DNA of 64,000 nucleotides from NCBI GenBank assembly GCA_930367215.1, contig OV884056.1, positions 195,837,310 to 195,901,309 on the forward strand, written 5' to 3'. This DNA is from Pollenia angustigena. Lineage: Eukaryota > Arthropoda > Insecta > Diptera > Polleniidae. The notes below the pieces were generated by a model, which worked only from the letters and a program-made list of their open reading frames with translations, did not search any database and was not told the DNA's origin. Every line of letters starts with the position of its first letter. Position 1 is the first letter of the stretch. A program made the translations under genes and the position numbers. Shown here one piece after another: positions 1 through 12,118 of this stretch.

Positions 1-1010
1 GAGCTTTATCGATGGTGATGGAAAACGCCAACCTTATAGGAAACTGTCTCTTACGCAAAATAAATGGTAGGTCGGGATTTATGGGAGCCACAACAATCCT
101 CGGAATAAATACAGGATTGCCTTTTGCAGTGCCGGTTAAATTAGTATAGTTCTGTGACAATTGTGTAACTTGCAGTCTTGTGCCGTTGCATAGCCCTCTT
201 TCAGTGTTTAAATTCCTCAGGAGCATGATGAGCACTTTGACTTTCAACTTATGAGGAGGCATTCCAGATGGCGATAGACTGTTTAAAAACTCCAACGGAT
301 AATTTTCCCGTTCAGCTATGCTATTGCTCTCCACCGTGTCAACGCTCAAAAATGTAAAACATCCACCCTCTAAAAGACTTAGTACTTCTTCATTAATTTG
401 GCATACTTCATCATTTTAAGGGCATAAAATGGCAAATTTACAATACTGTTCCACATCAGACGGCTTTAAACATTCACCGAAGATATTTTTAACGATGAGT
501 TTTCAGCCAGCATTTCGTTTGGTAATGCAATAATGTCCTCTCCAAATTCCGAACTGAGTTCACCATTCCCCATTTTTAAAAGCCAATCTCTGTAAATATT
601 GTCCACTGCACGAACATTGACTTTAAGTTGTAAAATTTTAAAGATTGACCAAAGATAAGAAAACTTAATACATGATTCGATAATGGCCGTCCTGTGAGCA
701 TGTGGTATCACTGGTAAACATTGGCGAAAATCTCCTCCAAGAAGCACAACTTTTCCTCCAAAAGGCTTTTTATTTTTTTTATCAATGTTTTAAGCAACTT
801 GTCAATAGCATTAAATGCATAGGTAGGTGGCATCGTTGTCTCATCCCAAATGATTAACCTAGCCTTTCTTATCTGCTTTGCATCCACTGAATTTGCTCTC
901 ATATTTGAAGTTGATGTTTCTGTCAATGGAACTGGTAGCTTAAACTGAGAATGATATGTGCGGCCCCCTCTAAATAATTTAATAATGCTATTGCATTAGC
1001 CTTTCGCTAC
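1..1010 (-). pseudogene. Helitron-type PIF1 helicase fragment, frameshifted
   Basis: Remnant of the C-terminal PIF1-like helicase domain of a Helitron Rep-helicase, which would unwind DNA during rolling-circle transposition. Read on the minus strand, segments in different frames give in order: an LPVPLTETSTSN stretch near 930; a Walker-B-like IIWDETTMPP motif near 860; LLGGDFRQCLPVIP (helicase motif III) near 735; and, after more frameshifts, LNTERGLCNGTRL and FPIRLAFSITIDKA near 215 and 20, the conserved C-terminal helicase block. At least two frameshifts or stops separate these blocks (around 708-747 and 420-466), so the copy is dead. The upstream Walker A motif and the Rep domain are not seen. 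The window starts inside the element, so its 3' end is missing. It sits in the Dscam-family intron downstream of the Ig9/FN3 exon. Family assignment rests on motif recognition and is quite sure; the frame junctions are approximate. Confidence 0.85.
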
Positions 1011-2831
1011 CGGTATTAAACTGTAGATCCCTTCAATGAGTTTAAAAATAGAATCGGGTGCAGATCATTCACTGGAATAGGCCTTTCCATGCCCTTAACA
1101 GAATTTGTTTTTTAAAGAAAAATGTTGGAAAAAATAACGAACAATTAAATACTCTTATATATATATTTACGGTCTCTGATTTAAATCCTCGGCATTTTAC
1201 ATATTGCTGGTTGTAAACCATCTACCAAACCGAAGTATAGTAAAATGTAAACGTATGAAACAGTTGATACCAAACACCGAAAAAATCTCTGCTTATTTAT
1301 ACAAAAACTGACATACATCGTACGAAATATTCGTAAAAACGTGTTTCGAAATAATAGACAACGAAAGTTTTTCGTGTAAATTCGCTTAAAAGTTTTTGGA
1401 TGTACATAACAAAATATAACCTATACCTTGAAGAGGACTTTGAGTAGCTTTCAAAATTATTAATGACTTAAGTTAATTAGTTGATTTTTGTAAAAAAAAA
1501 AAGAACTTTAACTTTATATTTATAACATTATATAAATTCACTTCAAATAGGTAGTTTAAATTTCTGCCTTTAATGATAATTTAAAAAACGCGCAACGCAC
1601 CGTAAATATGTAGTTCAATCCAATTCGAATGGGCACAATGAAGAATAAATTCCAATAACTCAATATTATTATTTTTTAATTTAGATGAATGTAAATAACA
1701 GTTACTTTCTCTTAGAATATGATTGAACAATCACTTTACAAACAAATCTTGAAAATTAAAACAAAAACCTAATATATTTGTTAGTAATTATGTATGTGAT
1801 ACAATAAGATTATCTCTACTTTTCAACAGCAGTATTAAAATCTGATTCCACTATAATTTCTGGCAGAGAAAGTACTTTCTTTAACAAATTTTATGTTGTA
1901 ATATCGAATATATAAAAATTCTTTAAAAAATACATAATGCAAAATTGAGGGTTTTGATGATGAAATAAGACACATGTACAGCCCGGAGACCGAAAATTAG
2001 GAATCTGACAATGCTATAATCTTCCTCAGACAGAGGGCTTTAAACATAAAAAGTTTCATTAGGAAAACGCAAAAGTTTCCTGCAAAAAATATAAGAAAAA
2101 GTGAAAAGTCAATGACCACGCCCACCGCCCACAGACCGAAAATCAAAAATCGGGCTCCGTCTTGCACCAGTGGAGCAAATGAACTTTACGTATGCCAAAT
2201 TTCATCTTTCTGCGACGTCAGACGGCTTCAGAAAGCCGCGGAAAAAGAACCGGACATACATCTCATTTTGTTCATAGGTTATGTGACTTTTCGTAAAAGT
2301 AATAAACTATAACTTTTTCCTGTTTTGGATTTTTTATGATTTATTTAAATACAAATTTTGAATTTTGTTTTTTACGTAAACAACCATTACTTGGTGATAT
2401 CCAAAAACTCTATGGTTTTCAAAGCTAGCAATTATATCTGAAAAACAAATTTGAAAACCGTTTGATGAAGAGAACCGTTATGACTTTTTTAACTTTATAA
2501 ATAGAAAAAGCTTACAGCTAAATTGATTTTTCTCTTGGCCAAATGAGATAAAAAAAATGGATTATTCTAGCCACTAAATAGCTAAATCGGCAACACTGTT
2601 AACTATTGAACATCATATTTTGTTTGATATTAAAGATAATTTTAGTCAATGAACCCTTAAAACGTAGTTAAAAATTAAAATTTAAGTTTTGTAGAGAACT
2701 CGGAAAGAGAAAAATCGTTGTAGAATATTATGTAAAATTTAATTTATTTGGAAATATTCTAGAGTTAAACATTACGTTTATCCTTATAAAACCTCCCTCG
2801 TTTTCAGACTTTCCTTAATCATCTCACTTAC
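1011..2831. other. Intron sequence, mostly unassigned
   Basis: AT-rich intron downstream of the Ig9/FN3 exon. No exon or recognisable transposase was seen. A GC-richer patch at about 2110-2310 (with a 66-codon plus-strand frame) stands out against its surroundings and may be a repeat fragment, but I recognise no motif in it. Confidence 0.5.
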
Positions 2832-3354
2832 CTCTTACTTATACTCGTCGATGGCAGTGTTACATTTATGATATTTTGACCATTCCAATCACTGCCCACC
2901 ATGCCAAGTGTTGCATGCGATTGCAAATACTTCAATGGTTGATATTGTACCAAATACGATAAAACTGGAGAATTACCGTCGAATGGACGACGCCACGACA
3001 ACTTGACGGTGCGAGAACCCACTTCAAACACATCCAAATGTGATGGTGTATCTGGCCGCTCCTGGACAGCCAAATAAATGATATGTTCGGCACGACCGTA
3101 GGGATTTTCGGCAGTACATTTGTAAATGCCCGAATCATGACGATCCGAACGTGAGATGGTCAGTTGAGAGTCGACGCCCTTTTCGGTTTTCATTTCCGCA
3201 ATACTAAAGCGGAAATTATTTAAATCAATGCGGGCATTGTTGTGTGTCCAAGCGATACTAATGGGTTCATCACCTTTGGCCTGACAGTTGAGTGTGACAG
3301 CATCATTTCGTCGCGATGAAATGTTGCGTGATGTTTGTTCAAAACGTGCTGGTT
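2832..3354 (-). CDS. Dscam4: Dscam-family receptor, exon for Ig9 and start of FN3-1
   Basis: 523-nt internal exon of a homophilic neural adhesion receptor. It starts in phase 1 after a polypyrimidine tract ending CTAG and ends at a strong AG|GTAAGT donor (2831-2830) in phase 2; a weaker GTAAGA donor 7 nt earlier (after 2839) is an alternative. It encodes about 98 residues of Ig9: first cysteine in VTLNCQAKGDEP, core tryptophan in IAWTHNN, second cysteine in DSGIYKCTAENPYG. The fibronectin-III start follows with RPDTPSHLDVFEVG, the domain tryptophan in VKLSWRRPFDGNSP and YLVQYQPLKY. There are sequons at SRNISS and INVTL. Ig9 running directly into FN3-1 in one exon is the arrangement known for Dscam. 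The rest of FN3-1 lies beyond the window. Family sure; Dscam4 is favoured over Dscam3 from remembered similarity only. Confidence 0.88.
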
Positions 3355-3701
3355 CTAGACGGCAAAAAAAAAAAAGAAAAATGTGAATGAATAAAGAAAA
3401 AACAAAGGAATTGACTTTATTGTTAACTGAATCATGTGTGTGTGTGTGCAAGTGCATGGTACAGTAAATAAGTGAATTTTGTTGTTTAATTAACGGTAAA
3501 ATATATCGTTACCACAAATCCCTGCATATCAAACATGCAATCAAGTCTGTCCGCCTGTCTGTCAAACTGTATGAGGATGTCACTCGTTTGCCCTAGTTTA
3601 CGTGCTTTATTATGTATGAATTTTTCCATGTGTATAACAGTGTGTGTGTGTTTGTGTGTGTGTGGGTCTACGTTCATAAAACACTTAAAGCCTCTACTTA
3701 C
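3355..3701 (-). other. Intron (347 bp) with TG microsatellites
   Basis: Short intron between the Ig8b and Ig9 exons. The donor is AATG|GTAAGT at 3701-3700 and the acceptor is TCTAG ending at 3355. It holds two (TG)n tracts, near 3436-3450 and 3641-3664. No coding function. Confidence 0.85.
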
Positions 3702-3854
3702 CATTGACATTGATACGTATTATTTTCTTAAGACCTGGTCCAATATCATTTGTTGCTTGACACATGTAGTAACCCTCATCAATGTCGGTGGCAAGGTTAA
3801 GTACCAATGAATGGTTACGCATGTTTAAAGGTTTATAGTCCGTATTTAGTTTGC
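3702..3854 (-). CDS. Dscam4: Dscam-family receptor, exon for second half of Ig8
   Basis: 153-nt exon completing Ig8. The acceptor is TTTTAG ending at 3855 and the donor G|GTAAGT follows 3702; it starts and ends in phase 1. The peptide KLNTDYKPLNMRNHSLVLNL (start of the exon) is followed by the domain's second cysteine in DIDEGYYMCQATNDIG and then PGLKKIIRINVN, the last Ig8 strand, which leads into EPARF of Ig9. There is a sequon at NHS. Ig8 is split by an 8.4 kb intron between WFKGQ and KLNTD. The segment between the tryptophan and the next strand is shorter here than the WKKAxG...EYKD loop I remember from Dscam1 Ig8, a paralogue-level difference. Confidence 0.88.
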
Positions 3855-6169
3855 CTAAAAATATATAAAAAAAATATTTTTGTATTTCAATTACTTTCAA
3901 ATCTACATTCAAACTTTTCTTAAAACTTTTTTAATTGTTACAATGGGCACTAATAAATTTAAAATGTAGACAAAACTTTTTCCACCAGTTATTGAAATCT
4001 CTTTTCCGCAAGCAATTTTAAAGCAGTTGCTTATTCAAGAGGTTTTTTTTGGCTTTTAAATAAAAAATAGGTATTTTTTTTTTTACTTTAAATTAATTTT
4101 TTAAATAATTATGCGATTTAAATTTTTGGTTCGAATTTATAATTGTACGCTTTAAAATATGTCCGTTTCTATTCTATTGTGTCGGGAACTGATGATTTTT
4201 ATTTTGTATTTTTATTGAAATAATCGATTTAACTATTTTGACGATTTTCCTAAAGTGTCTAGGGATTATATAATGTTCCTTTGACTATAAAGAAATATTC
4301 TTGATAAAAATTAGAAAAAGGCTTTCAAATGATTCTGCAAATGCTTTTTCTGAACTAAAAGAAATTTTTTGTTACAATTTGTTGAATACAGAATGACCAA
4401 ATTTATATACCTCTGCTTATTTATTGGTATTTTCGTAAAATGTGGACTTCACAAAAAGCAGAATTCTCATATGAAAACTTAAGAATAGTTTTTGTAAAGC
4501 ATAGAATAGTAAAGTTATGTTCAGACCCAACAAATATTTGACAAAAAAATCCAAACAAATGTATTTTTAACAGCTTTTACGGACTTACTTAACTTTATTT
4601 GTAAGAAGATAATTTTATAATGTCATTTAGAAACTGTTTAACGATGTTCGTTCCGTCAAACGTTTTACGAAGGCTAAACATATTTTTATAAAAGTAGTGG
4701 TTACTTAGTGGATATTTAATACTGTACTGGGGGCTCCGGTAGGCCGGATGGTACTGAGCTAGTCTTTTACTGCGAGTGTTGCGGGTTCGATTCCTGGCAG
4801 AGTTTTTTTACTTCAACGTGCTGAGGGTCTACTTAACTAATGTTCCGTAAATTAAGCTAGAATATAAGTTTTAATTTAAGTTGCAACATTTAACAAATAA
4901 ATAAAAACTATAAACTTTACATTTCTAACTAAAATATTTTTTCATTCTCCTAAACTATTGACCTGGCAAATAAACCCACTACAATTTGCTTATTAAGATA
5001 TTCTCTTGCCTGCCAGCCTCCATTTCAATAATTATTTAAAACTAAACATTTTAATAATTGTACTTATTAAATGAGTACGAAAGCATTAATCTGTTTGCCA
5101 GCACATTTTATCAGGAATATTGCTTTCGTCTAATTTTTATATATATTTTTTTGCTTTTGTAAATAAAAAATGAACAGCTTCCAACTAATCAATTAACCTT
5201 ATTTTTGTTTATTTTTTGTTTCCTTTTATTTTTGCTTTTTGAATGAACAGAATTCACTAATAAATCCCATTCAGATTCTTACGCTTCTTTGGCAAAATGA
5301 GATGGGGAAGAAGAAAACAAAAATATAAAATAAAAGTATTTCGCTGAAATGAACATTCTTTATCACTTTTTGTGTTGTTTCAAAATATAAACAACCAAAA
5401 AAAAAAAAAAAAAACTGAAGAACATTAAACTTTAATGAACTCGCTTTTAGAGATTACCAGCACTTTTACATCTGCCACTTTTTTGTGTTTGCATGAGTGA
5501 CTGATGAACTGGCACGTTGGCTGTGTGTGCACAGGAAGGACTTCTTAAATGATACCGAGTGTATTTAAACAAAATATTTAATGCCCACGTTTATTTATGT
5601 ATAAGTTTGGGAAGTTTGTCTTCTCGCAAATACAAGAATTTTTCTTGCAGTTTTTTGTTCGTTTATTTTATATTTGCAATATAAAATTCTGCAGTATTTT
5701 TCTAGAGAAAACACACGATTTTATACAAATTGAAAATAAGGAACTTAAAGGAGTTGCATGTTGTTTGCATAAACTCTTAGAAAAAGATTGTCTTTTAGCG
5801 ATACACGATAAAAAAAATTTGCTTTCGACAAAGTAAACATCGTCTCCTAATTTTTGATCGCCACAAAGCGATGATGATTGTAACGTAAATATCCCTCTGC
5901 CTATTTAAAACAAAATATCTGTCCAAACGTGATGCAATCCGTTAAAGTACAAGGACTTTATTAATGCGGGTACATGTAAACTTCCAGACAAAATCAAACT
6001 AACGGGGAGCTTCATAAAAATATTAAATACATTCCCTTGATTTATGGTTTGATTTATGCGTCTTAATGGACCGCCGATAAAAAAAGCTCCTTAAGCGACT
6101 GTTTTAATAATCGCAGGAGGAGAGACGCGAAAAGTGGCTTAACCCATATGTGCGAAACAATGAACCTGC
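3855..6169 (-). other. Intron portion, unassigned apart from a SINE-like piece
   Basis: First part of the 8381-bp intron (3855-12235) that splits Ig8. AT-rich, with homopolymers such as the A-run at 5396-5414. Apart from the tRNA-like stretch at 4729-4802, I recognise nothing in it. Confidence 0.5.
4729..4802 (+). repeat. tRNA-like sequence, probable SINE head or tRNA relic
   Basis: A GC-rich 74-nt island in AT-rich intron. It carries a box-A-like stretch (GTAGGCCGGATGG near 4740) and a canonical box B, GGGTTCGATTCC near 4783, spaced as in an RNA polymerase III internal promoter, and is followed directly by a T-run. A comparable tRNA-like unit in opposite orientation is at 48612-48683. I could not fold a convincing acceptor stem, so a functional tRNA is unlikely; a tRNA-derived SINE fragment is the better reading. 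Confidence 0.5.
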
Positions 6170-7300
6170 ACGCAGAGAAAAAATATGGTTGGGCATGGTT
6201 ACGGCAACAACACTATGTTTAATGTAACAATATATTGTTGTCGTACACAAATAATTGTTATTTTTATTTAATATCAACAATATTATAGTTACAGTAAACA
6301 TATCAATGTTTATCGCAATTATGAATTTGAGTATTGTTGACCGAAAAATAATTATTTTTCTAACAACTAAATTATTATAACTTTCAAAACATATTATATT
6401 TCTCACAACCATATCATGATATTTAATAGCCATGACATGATAACTTGCTATACATTTATCATATTATGTTAAAAATGCAATCAAATTATTTTTACTCTAA
6501 TCATATTATGATAGCGCCATTTGTAAAATAATTTTGAAGCAGTTGTGTCGTTTTTTTTATTAGTGAGCGGTTAAACAATTAAAAGATAAAATTCCATAAA
6601 AAAAATAAGTTTCAAGAAATTAAAAAATTAAAATATTAGCGGAGTTCATTCAAGTATTAGTGATGTAATAGTGCAAATGCAAAATATCATAGTTTTTTTT
6701 TTTAAATCCAACAACAAAACACACAGAGATTTCGTTATATTTTATAAAAGTGCTACGATATTTCATCAACATCTTAAAATCGAAAAAATGGACACACGCG
6801 GTTGCCCATGAAAACCACAGATTTTTCATTTGCTCTTTTGCAAGCCAAATATTGAACTCCGCTATTTGATTAACATTAAGAAAAATTGTAAAAAGCCACA
6901 AAAGAAAAATCGATGCAAAAATATTTTAATATATTTTGTATTTTTATGACAGCTATGAAAGGTGCTGTATCATAATATGATTGCTTCTAAATTTATTATG
7001 ATTAACATGATGATAATATGATTACTTCTTAGCTTATTATGATTAACATGACAATAATATGATTAATTTCTTAGCTTATTATGATTAACATGACAAGAAT
7101 TTGATTACTTCTTAACTTAGTATGATTAACAGAATAATAATATGATTAAGGGAAAAATATTATGATGACTTATTACGAGTATATTTAGTCATAATATGAT
7201 TCAATAATAATCTTAATATGGTGACTACAATCATAATTCTTATCATAATATATTGCTCTTAGAATATGTTTACCACAACCATGTTTTCTCTTTGCGTGTG
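6170..7300. mobile_element. Miniature inverted-repeat element, CGCAGAGAAAA family, copy 1
   Basis: Non-coding element bounded by inverted ends: ACGCAGAGAAAAAATATGG at 6170, matched by the reverse of CCATGTTTTCTCTTTGCGTG at 7280-7299. The interior is full of short repeats of ATTATGATTAACATGA type (about 6960-7240). A diverged copy in opposite orientation lies at 44946-45669, and a short relative at 25254-25417. No transposase. The segment at about 6540-6930 has no counterpart in the other copy and may be a later insertion. Confidence 0.6.
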
Positions 7301-7355
7301 GGTATCTTAGGGTTTCAAATTCAAATTTGTTCATTGAAATTGATAATATGCATAT

Positions 7356-7797
7356 TAGGGCGGTCGATTTGTATGGATGATAAAAAAATTAAAAATCGTA
7401 TAGCAAAAACGTTATCTACACAAAATTCTAAGAAAATGCTTCGAAGAAACCATGGGTCTAAAATAAAATCCTAATCCGCGCCTCTCGACTTTAAATTTTT
7501 TTTTACTTGTGTGAAAATTTTTTTTATTGTAAACAAAATTCTGAGTGTTAAAAATATAAAGTGCAAAAGAACTACCTTACTCAACAATTTTATTTAAAAA
7601 AATTCGATTTCTTTTTGGAGAAAGCTATTTTTCAAAAAAAATTTTTTTTTGCAGAGGCGTGCATATAAATTTTCAAGTCGAGAGGCGCGGAGTAGGATTT
7701 TATTTAAGACCCGTGGTTTCTCCGGAAAATTTACTTAGAATTTTATGTAGATTAAGTTTTTGCTATACGATTTAAAAAAAAAAATCGACCCGCCCTA
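7356..7797. mobile_element. Foldback hAT-like element with 8-bp target duplication
   Basis: 442-bp non-autonomous element that starts TAGGGCGGTCGATTT and ends AAATCGACCCGCCCTA. The terminal inverted repeat runs on for about 130-150 bp with moderate divergence (for example CGTATAGCAAAAAC and GCGCCTCTCGACTT appear in both arms). It is flanked by a perfect 8-bp duplication, ATGCATAT, at 7348-7355 and 7798-7805. An 8-bp duplication and TAGGG ends fit the hAT superfamily. No coding capacity. A related end is present at 63302. Confidence 0.8.
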
Positions 7798-7805
7798 ATG
7801 CATAT

Positions 7806-8914
7806 CGTCAGTCTTGATTCTTCTTAAACCACGTAAGCGACAAAATTTGTTTACAAAATATGGCTTTGTGACACTCTGAAAGGTGTAGAAACACTTTTGG
7901 AGAAATTTAAAAGTAACTGTAGCCAAAATTTTCAAATTAAGTAGGAAAATTAAGTGATAAATAGCGACCCTTTCTATAAAATTATTAACGTGCGTAGTGG
8001 CCAAAAAATTTATTGTGTGTGACAACTTATTTTCTATTTATTAGTAGTTAATGTATTTTGTGAAAATGTATTTTGAGACCATAAATATTTAAAATACAAA
8101 TTGCTTGATCGACAATTATTTTAAATACAGAACTAAAATACGTGTTTCAAATACAAGTTTTGATATACTGTATAACCCTTATGGGTAAACTTAACACATC
8201 TGTGTTTGGTGGCTTGATTTTGGATCTGTTTTAATGTCAAGGGTACTTAAAACTAGTTTAGACAAGCATTTTTAATTCACTCGTGTACACGAATTCGCCA
8301 TGATTTCTAAATTGGTTTTATTTTCTATCAAGCGTTGTCTGTATCTCACATTTTCACTTATACTACCAGAGCGCTTGATGAGTAATTTTGTTAAGTGTGT
8401 GGTACCCTTAAAACTTTGAAGAGCAGTTTGATTCCGCTAGTCTCCGTTGTGCAATTTTTGATCGGCTCTAACCAAAATGGGTTTAACAAAATGATGCTGT
8501 CGCAATGATCACACATTGTAATTTATAATGGGATTTTAAATCGGTGGCTCTTTATTCAAGTAGTTCGGTGACACCCCAAAACAAGGAGTATATTGCATAC
8601 CAATTTATGCCCGTAATTTCTACAAATAGATATCTGGCTGTATATAGATATTTTTGCTGAAACTAATTTTTCATAATTTTAACGTATGTCTGAACTACTA
8701 GTTAAACTTTAGTGTATTGTACACTATCGATTTTTGACATTAAATTCAAAAAATTAATAAAAACACAAATGTTGCCATATTTTTAAAGAAAACTTAAAGG
8801 AATAAACACGTAGGCAAAATTAATGTTGAAATAACCAAAATTGTTTTACCGGATATGTAAAGATAACTGTAAGGTACGAACACGAGCAGATATCTGGATC
8901 TTATTTAAAGCTTA
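7806..8914. other. Unassigned intron sequence
   Basis: AT-rich, no exon, transposase or terminal repeat recognised. A 76-codon minus frame overlaps its start (7795-8025) but has no recognisable domain. Confidence 0.5.
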
Positions 8915-8922
8915 ATTTTAAT

Positions 8923-9600
8923 TAGTGTTCGAAAATAAACACTAAATATCGCACCTTAGTGTTCGGTTCGGTAGATTTGTGGTAAACACAAACGCCAATA
9001 GTGTTTATATAGAAAACCATCAAAAAAAAAATAAGGTTTTCCTGTTTGTCATCTTTCGAACTAAAAAATAATACTGTTCTTATCTAACTCAACAAAAAGA
9101 TGAGAACATTTTATTCCGTTCAGGGTTTTTTTTGAAACCACAAACTTCATTGTGTTCGGTTGAGTGCATTAGTGTTCGTTCGTTTCTGTTGTACTTAGCG
9201 CCTTTTTGGCTGGTAAAAAAATCCAACATTTTTTTGCAAAAACAAAATACCCATACAAAAAAAAAAAGAAAAACCATTACAAACAGTTACATAAGCTATT
9301 CGTGCTGCGGACGTTGCTAAAAGTTTTTGTTTGTTCATGTCTTTACCGATGTAAAAAAAATCATTATAAAACATTAAAATACCTATATAATATGTGTCTA
9401 CACTGTAGACTCTACAGTATCACTGCAACTGTTCTGTTTTTTAACGAAGAACAAAACATTAAATGTTCGGTTCTTTCTTGAAAATAGTTACGAACAGTAT
9501 TAAGAGTTGTGTTCATCTACACAATCACTAAAAAAATAGATATCGTTCTTGGGTGTGTGAGCCGAATGCTAAATAATGTTCTGTTTATTTTCGAACACTG
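8923..9600. mobile_element. hAT-type MITE, AGTGTTCGAAAATAAAC family, copy 1
   Basis: 678-bp non-coding element. The left end is TAGTGTTCGAAAATAAAC and the right end is the reverse complement GTTTATTTTCGAACACTG. The flanks ATTTTAAT (8915-8922) and ATTTAAAT (9601-9608) match at 7 of 8 positions and are read as an 8-bp target duplication. Related copies are at 14270-14787 and 13018-15765, with a fragment at 35668. Small frames inside (62-91 codons) are low-complexity and not genes. Confidence 0.75.
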
Positions 9601-9608
9601 ATTTAAAT

Positions 9609-10145
9609 AGACGTCACAACACACGTAAATGTTAAATATTCCAAAAAAAATTATGATACAACAAAATAATGTCGGTATGTTCACAATCGCGGTGAAAGAA
9701 AGTGGTATATTGTGTCTTTTTTTTAAATAAAAAAATGGTTTTCATAAATCTTCAAAGTAAAATAAAATTTAGTGTTCAAACTGAACTGAAAAACTGCGTC
9801 TAGACAACATTTTCCATACGATTTGATATAAAAATTTTTCCAAGAAAGCCGTCTAGAAATGAAGTCTTTTTTAATTTGAGAACGTTTTTTTCTAATGCTC
9901 TCATATATTGACACTTATTTTCCCAACAATAACACCATACATTCCAAGGCAAATTCATTTTGCAGGTGGCTTTAGAAGCACAGCTGTGCTACTGTTCTTT
10001 CTAAATTAAAGAGAGAAATGTCAAAAGATACTTGTATTTTGACTTATCGACCAACGAAAGCAACAAATAAAATACAATGTTTTGTTTTTGGTGTTGTTAC
10101 TTGTTATTCTATCGCCACAACCGTTTACATGAATTCACCTTAATA
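9609..10145. other. Unassigned intron sequence
   Basis: No gene, repeat end or transposase recognised. Confidence 0.5.
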
Positions 10146-10596
10146 GTGGAAGGCCAATGTACGCGGCATGCGGCTGCGGGCGGCGATCAGCTGTTTAGAT
10201 TTTCGCTTGAAATTTTTTTTGTAAGGCAAATGAAAGCGGCAAATTTTGAATAAGCTGTAAAAAAATGTTCAATCTATAAAAAAACGATTTATTTGAACAT
10301 AATAAGAATTTACTTATCAAATTGGATTTTTTTTCCACTTCATTTGTAATGTTTTTTAAATTTCTTTTGTTAAATGATTATGTGTGTGTATGGCAACGTC
10401 TACTTCACGCGGCTTAAAACAAAAGTTGAACAAATTCAACTTTGCCGCGCGGCATCTTTTCTAAGTAATACCAAGTCTTAATTTTTGTGATGTGTCTTTT
10501 TTTTTGTATGAACATTTTTGTCAACAATGCTAAAATTTTTACAATGGTAATGCTATTATCGCCCGCAGACGCATGCCGCGTACATTGGCATTCCAC
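10146..10596. mobile_element. MITE with 35-bp GC-rich terminal repeats and TA duplication
   Basis: 451-bp element with unusually GC-rich ends in an AT-rich intron. Left GTGGAAGGCCAATGTACG, then CGGCATGCGGCTGCGGGCG; right is the inverse with two or three mismatches (CGCCCGCAGACGCATGCCG, then GGCATTCCAC). TA flanks both ends. Non-coding inside. A Tc1/mariner-class mobiliser is inferred from the TA duplication only. Confidence 0.75.
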
Positions 10597-11651
10597 TATA
10601 ATACTTTCATTAAATTTTAAAAATTTTTTAAACAGAAAATTAAAAGAAAATAAAAAAATTTAAACATTAAAATCGGAGCGAATTTGAAGTTACTGCCGAG
10701 TCGGGCAGTGCCGACGTGTTAATTAAAGGCTTTTGAATTTTTGCCTGAAGCTGAATACTCAATTTTGTTTAAACATTTATTGAAAAGTATAAAGTAAAAT
10801 TCTTAATGGGTTTCAATCGAAAGAGAAAACTTATTTTCCGGCAAAAACAAGTTTTTAGAATCAATTCAAAATGTAATAAATTCAAAAGGCGCAACGGATC
10901 TTTTTGGTGTTTCATTAGTTCCAAGGACTTAGCGACATTTGTACGTTATTACATGCCAACTTAAAATGACAAAATGCGATTTTGCAGCCAGATACGCCAG
11001 ATTATTCGCCTCTTGTTTAAAACTTTGCAGAGTACTTTAGTCACAAAAGAATCAAATGAGAGAGAGAGATTTACAATCGGTGATAACCAATTGGATTCCA
11101 ATAGAACTGCATTTAATAAGTACAGTGTAGGGGCAATATGAACCTGTAAACATTTGCTTGTAAACTTTTCGAGAATCGTAAGCTCATGTATAAAAACCAC
11201 ACAAGACTCATGCTTCCAAGGCCAAAGTGAACGAAATAGGCAGTAAGTTTCAAAAAAATATCAATATGGTGGATTTCATGTGACCCAATTTTTAAATCGA
11301 TGTCTTCCGATTTGGATGATTCGATATTAATTAAGACGCAAATTTTTAACAAGATCGGTCAAAAAGTTTCTGAGTTAGAGAGGGTCAAAGTTTGACATTT
11401 TGGCCATACAGGTGTTCTTTTTTATCCATGTAACTTATTACCTATTGGTGTTAGCAAAATTTGTCCCAATAGCAAAATTTGATCAAATAGCTATCGAAGC
11501 TACTATCCAATAGGACTAACCTTAGTGCAAATTTCATCCAAATCGGAAGATATAGATTTGAAAATTGGGTCACTTGACATGAAGTCCCCCATATGTGTAT
11601 GGCAGATTTTTAAAAAATCTAATGCAATTAAAAAAATTAAACTCCAACATA
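10597..11651. other. Unassigned intron sequence
   Basis: Contains a small hairpin at about 10690-10720 and two loosely inverted stretches, near 11270-11320 (CCAATTTTTAAATCGATGTC) and 11540-11575, which suggest an old foldback element of about 400 bp. No clean ends were found. Confidence 0.4.
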
Positions 11652-11898
11652 CTAAGAAAAAACCTTAATCAAAAATAAAACCAGTTTTAATTGAAAATTT
11701 AATCAAGTGAATTAAAAGTTTAATCAAGTGAATTAAACTTTTAATCAAGCATATTAAAAGTTTAATTGACAATATAAATTTACACCAGTGCACAAATTAA
11801 TAATATCAATTAATCGTTTAATTCACTTGATTAATTTTTAATTAAAACTGATTTTATTTTTGATTAATGCTTCTACTGGTGCAAAATTTCTTTCTGTG
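11652..11898. mobile_element. MITE with TTAATCAAGTGAATTAAA repeats, TA-flanked
   Basis: Palindromic 247-bp AT-rich element. The right end TTTCTTTCTGTG is followed by TA; the left end (CTAAGAAAAAACC after TA) is degraded. Inside are mirrored blocks (TTAATCAAAAATAAAACC and ATTTTATTTTTGATTAA) and several copies of AATCAAGTGAATTAAA. Same family as 55938-56158 and as the outermost shell of the nest at 19795-26329. Confidence 0.7.
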
Positions 11899-12118
11899 TA
11901 CAATTTTAGCTATTCATTAATTTGGATTTCAACTTGTGTGCATTTACACGAACTCATTACTTTAAATATCATTTCCAAGTATTTATAACTAGTTATTATT
12001 AGAGTAAAAGCGTTGGTACAAGTACCTTTTATTTAAACAACTCTAACAAATGTTTACCCAGTGAATTCATTGAATTGAGAAAATAAACTCAGAAATTAAG
12101 CTGCTCTAGTTGAGGTTG

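Noticed and set aside
2112..2312. 66-codon plus frame in the GC-richer patch
   Set aside because: On the opposite strand to the gene, no domain, no transcript signals.
4729..4802. Functional tRNA gene
   Set aside because: Box B is good, but no convincing acceptor stem or anticodon arm could be formed by eye.
6104..6433. 109-codon minus frame
   Set aside because: Lies within and beside the AT-rich MITE at 6170-7300; a mirror version occurs at 45476-45724 in the other copy of that MITE.
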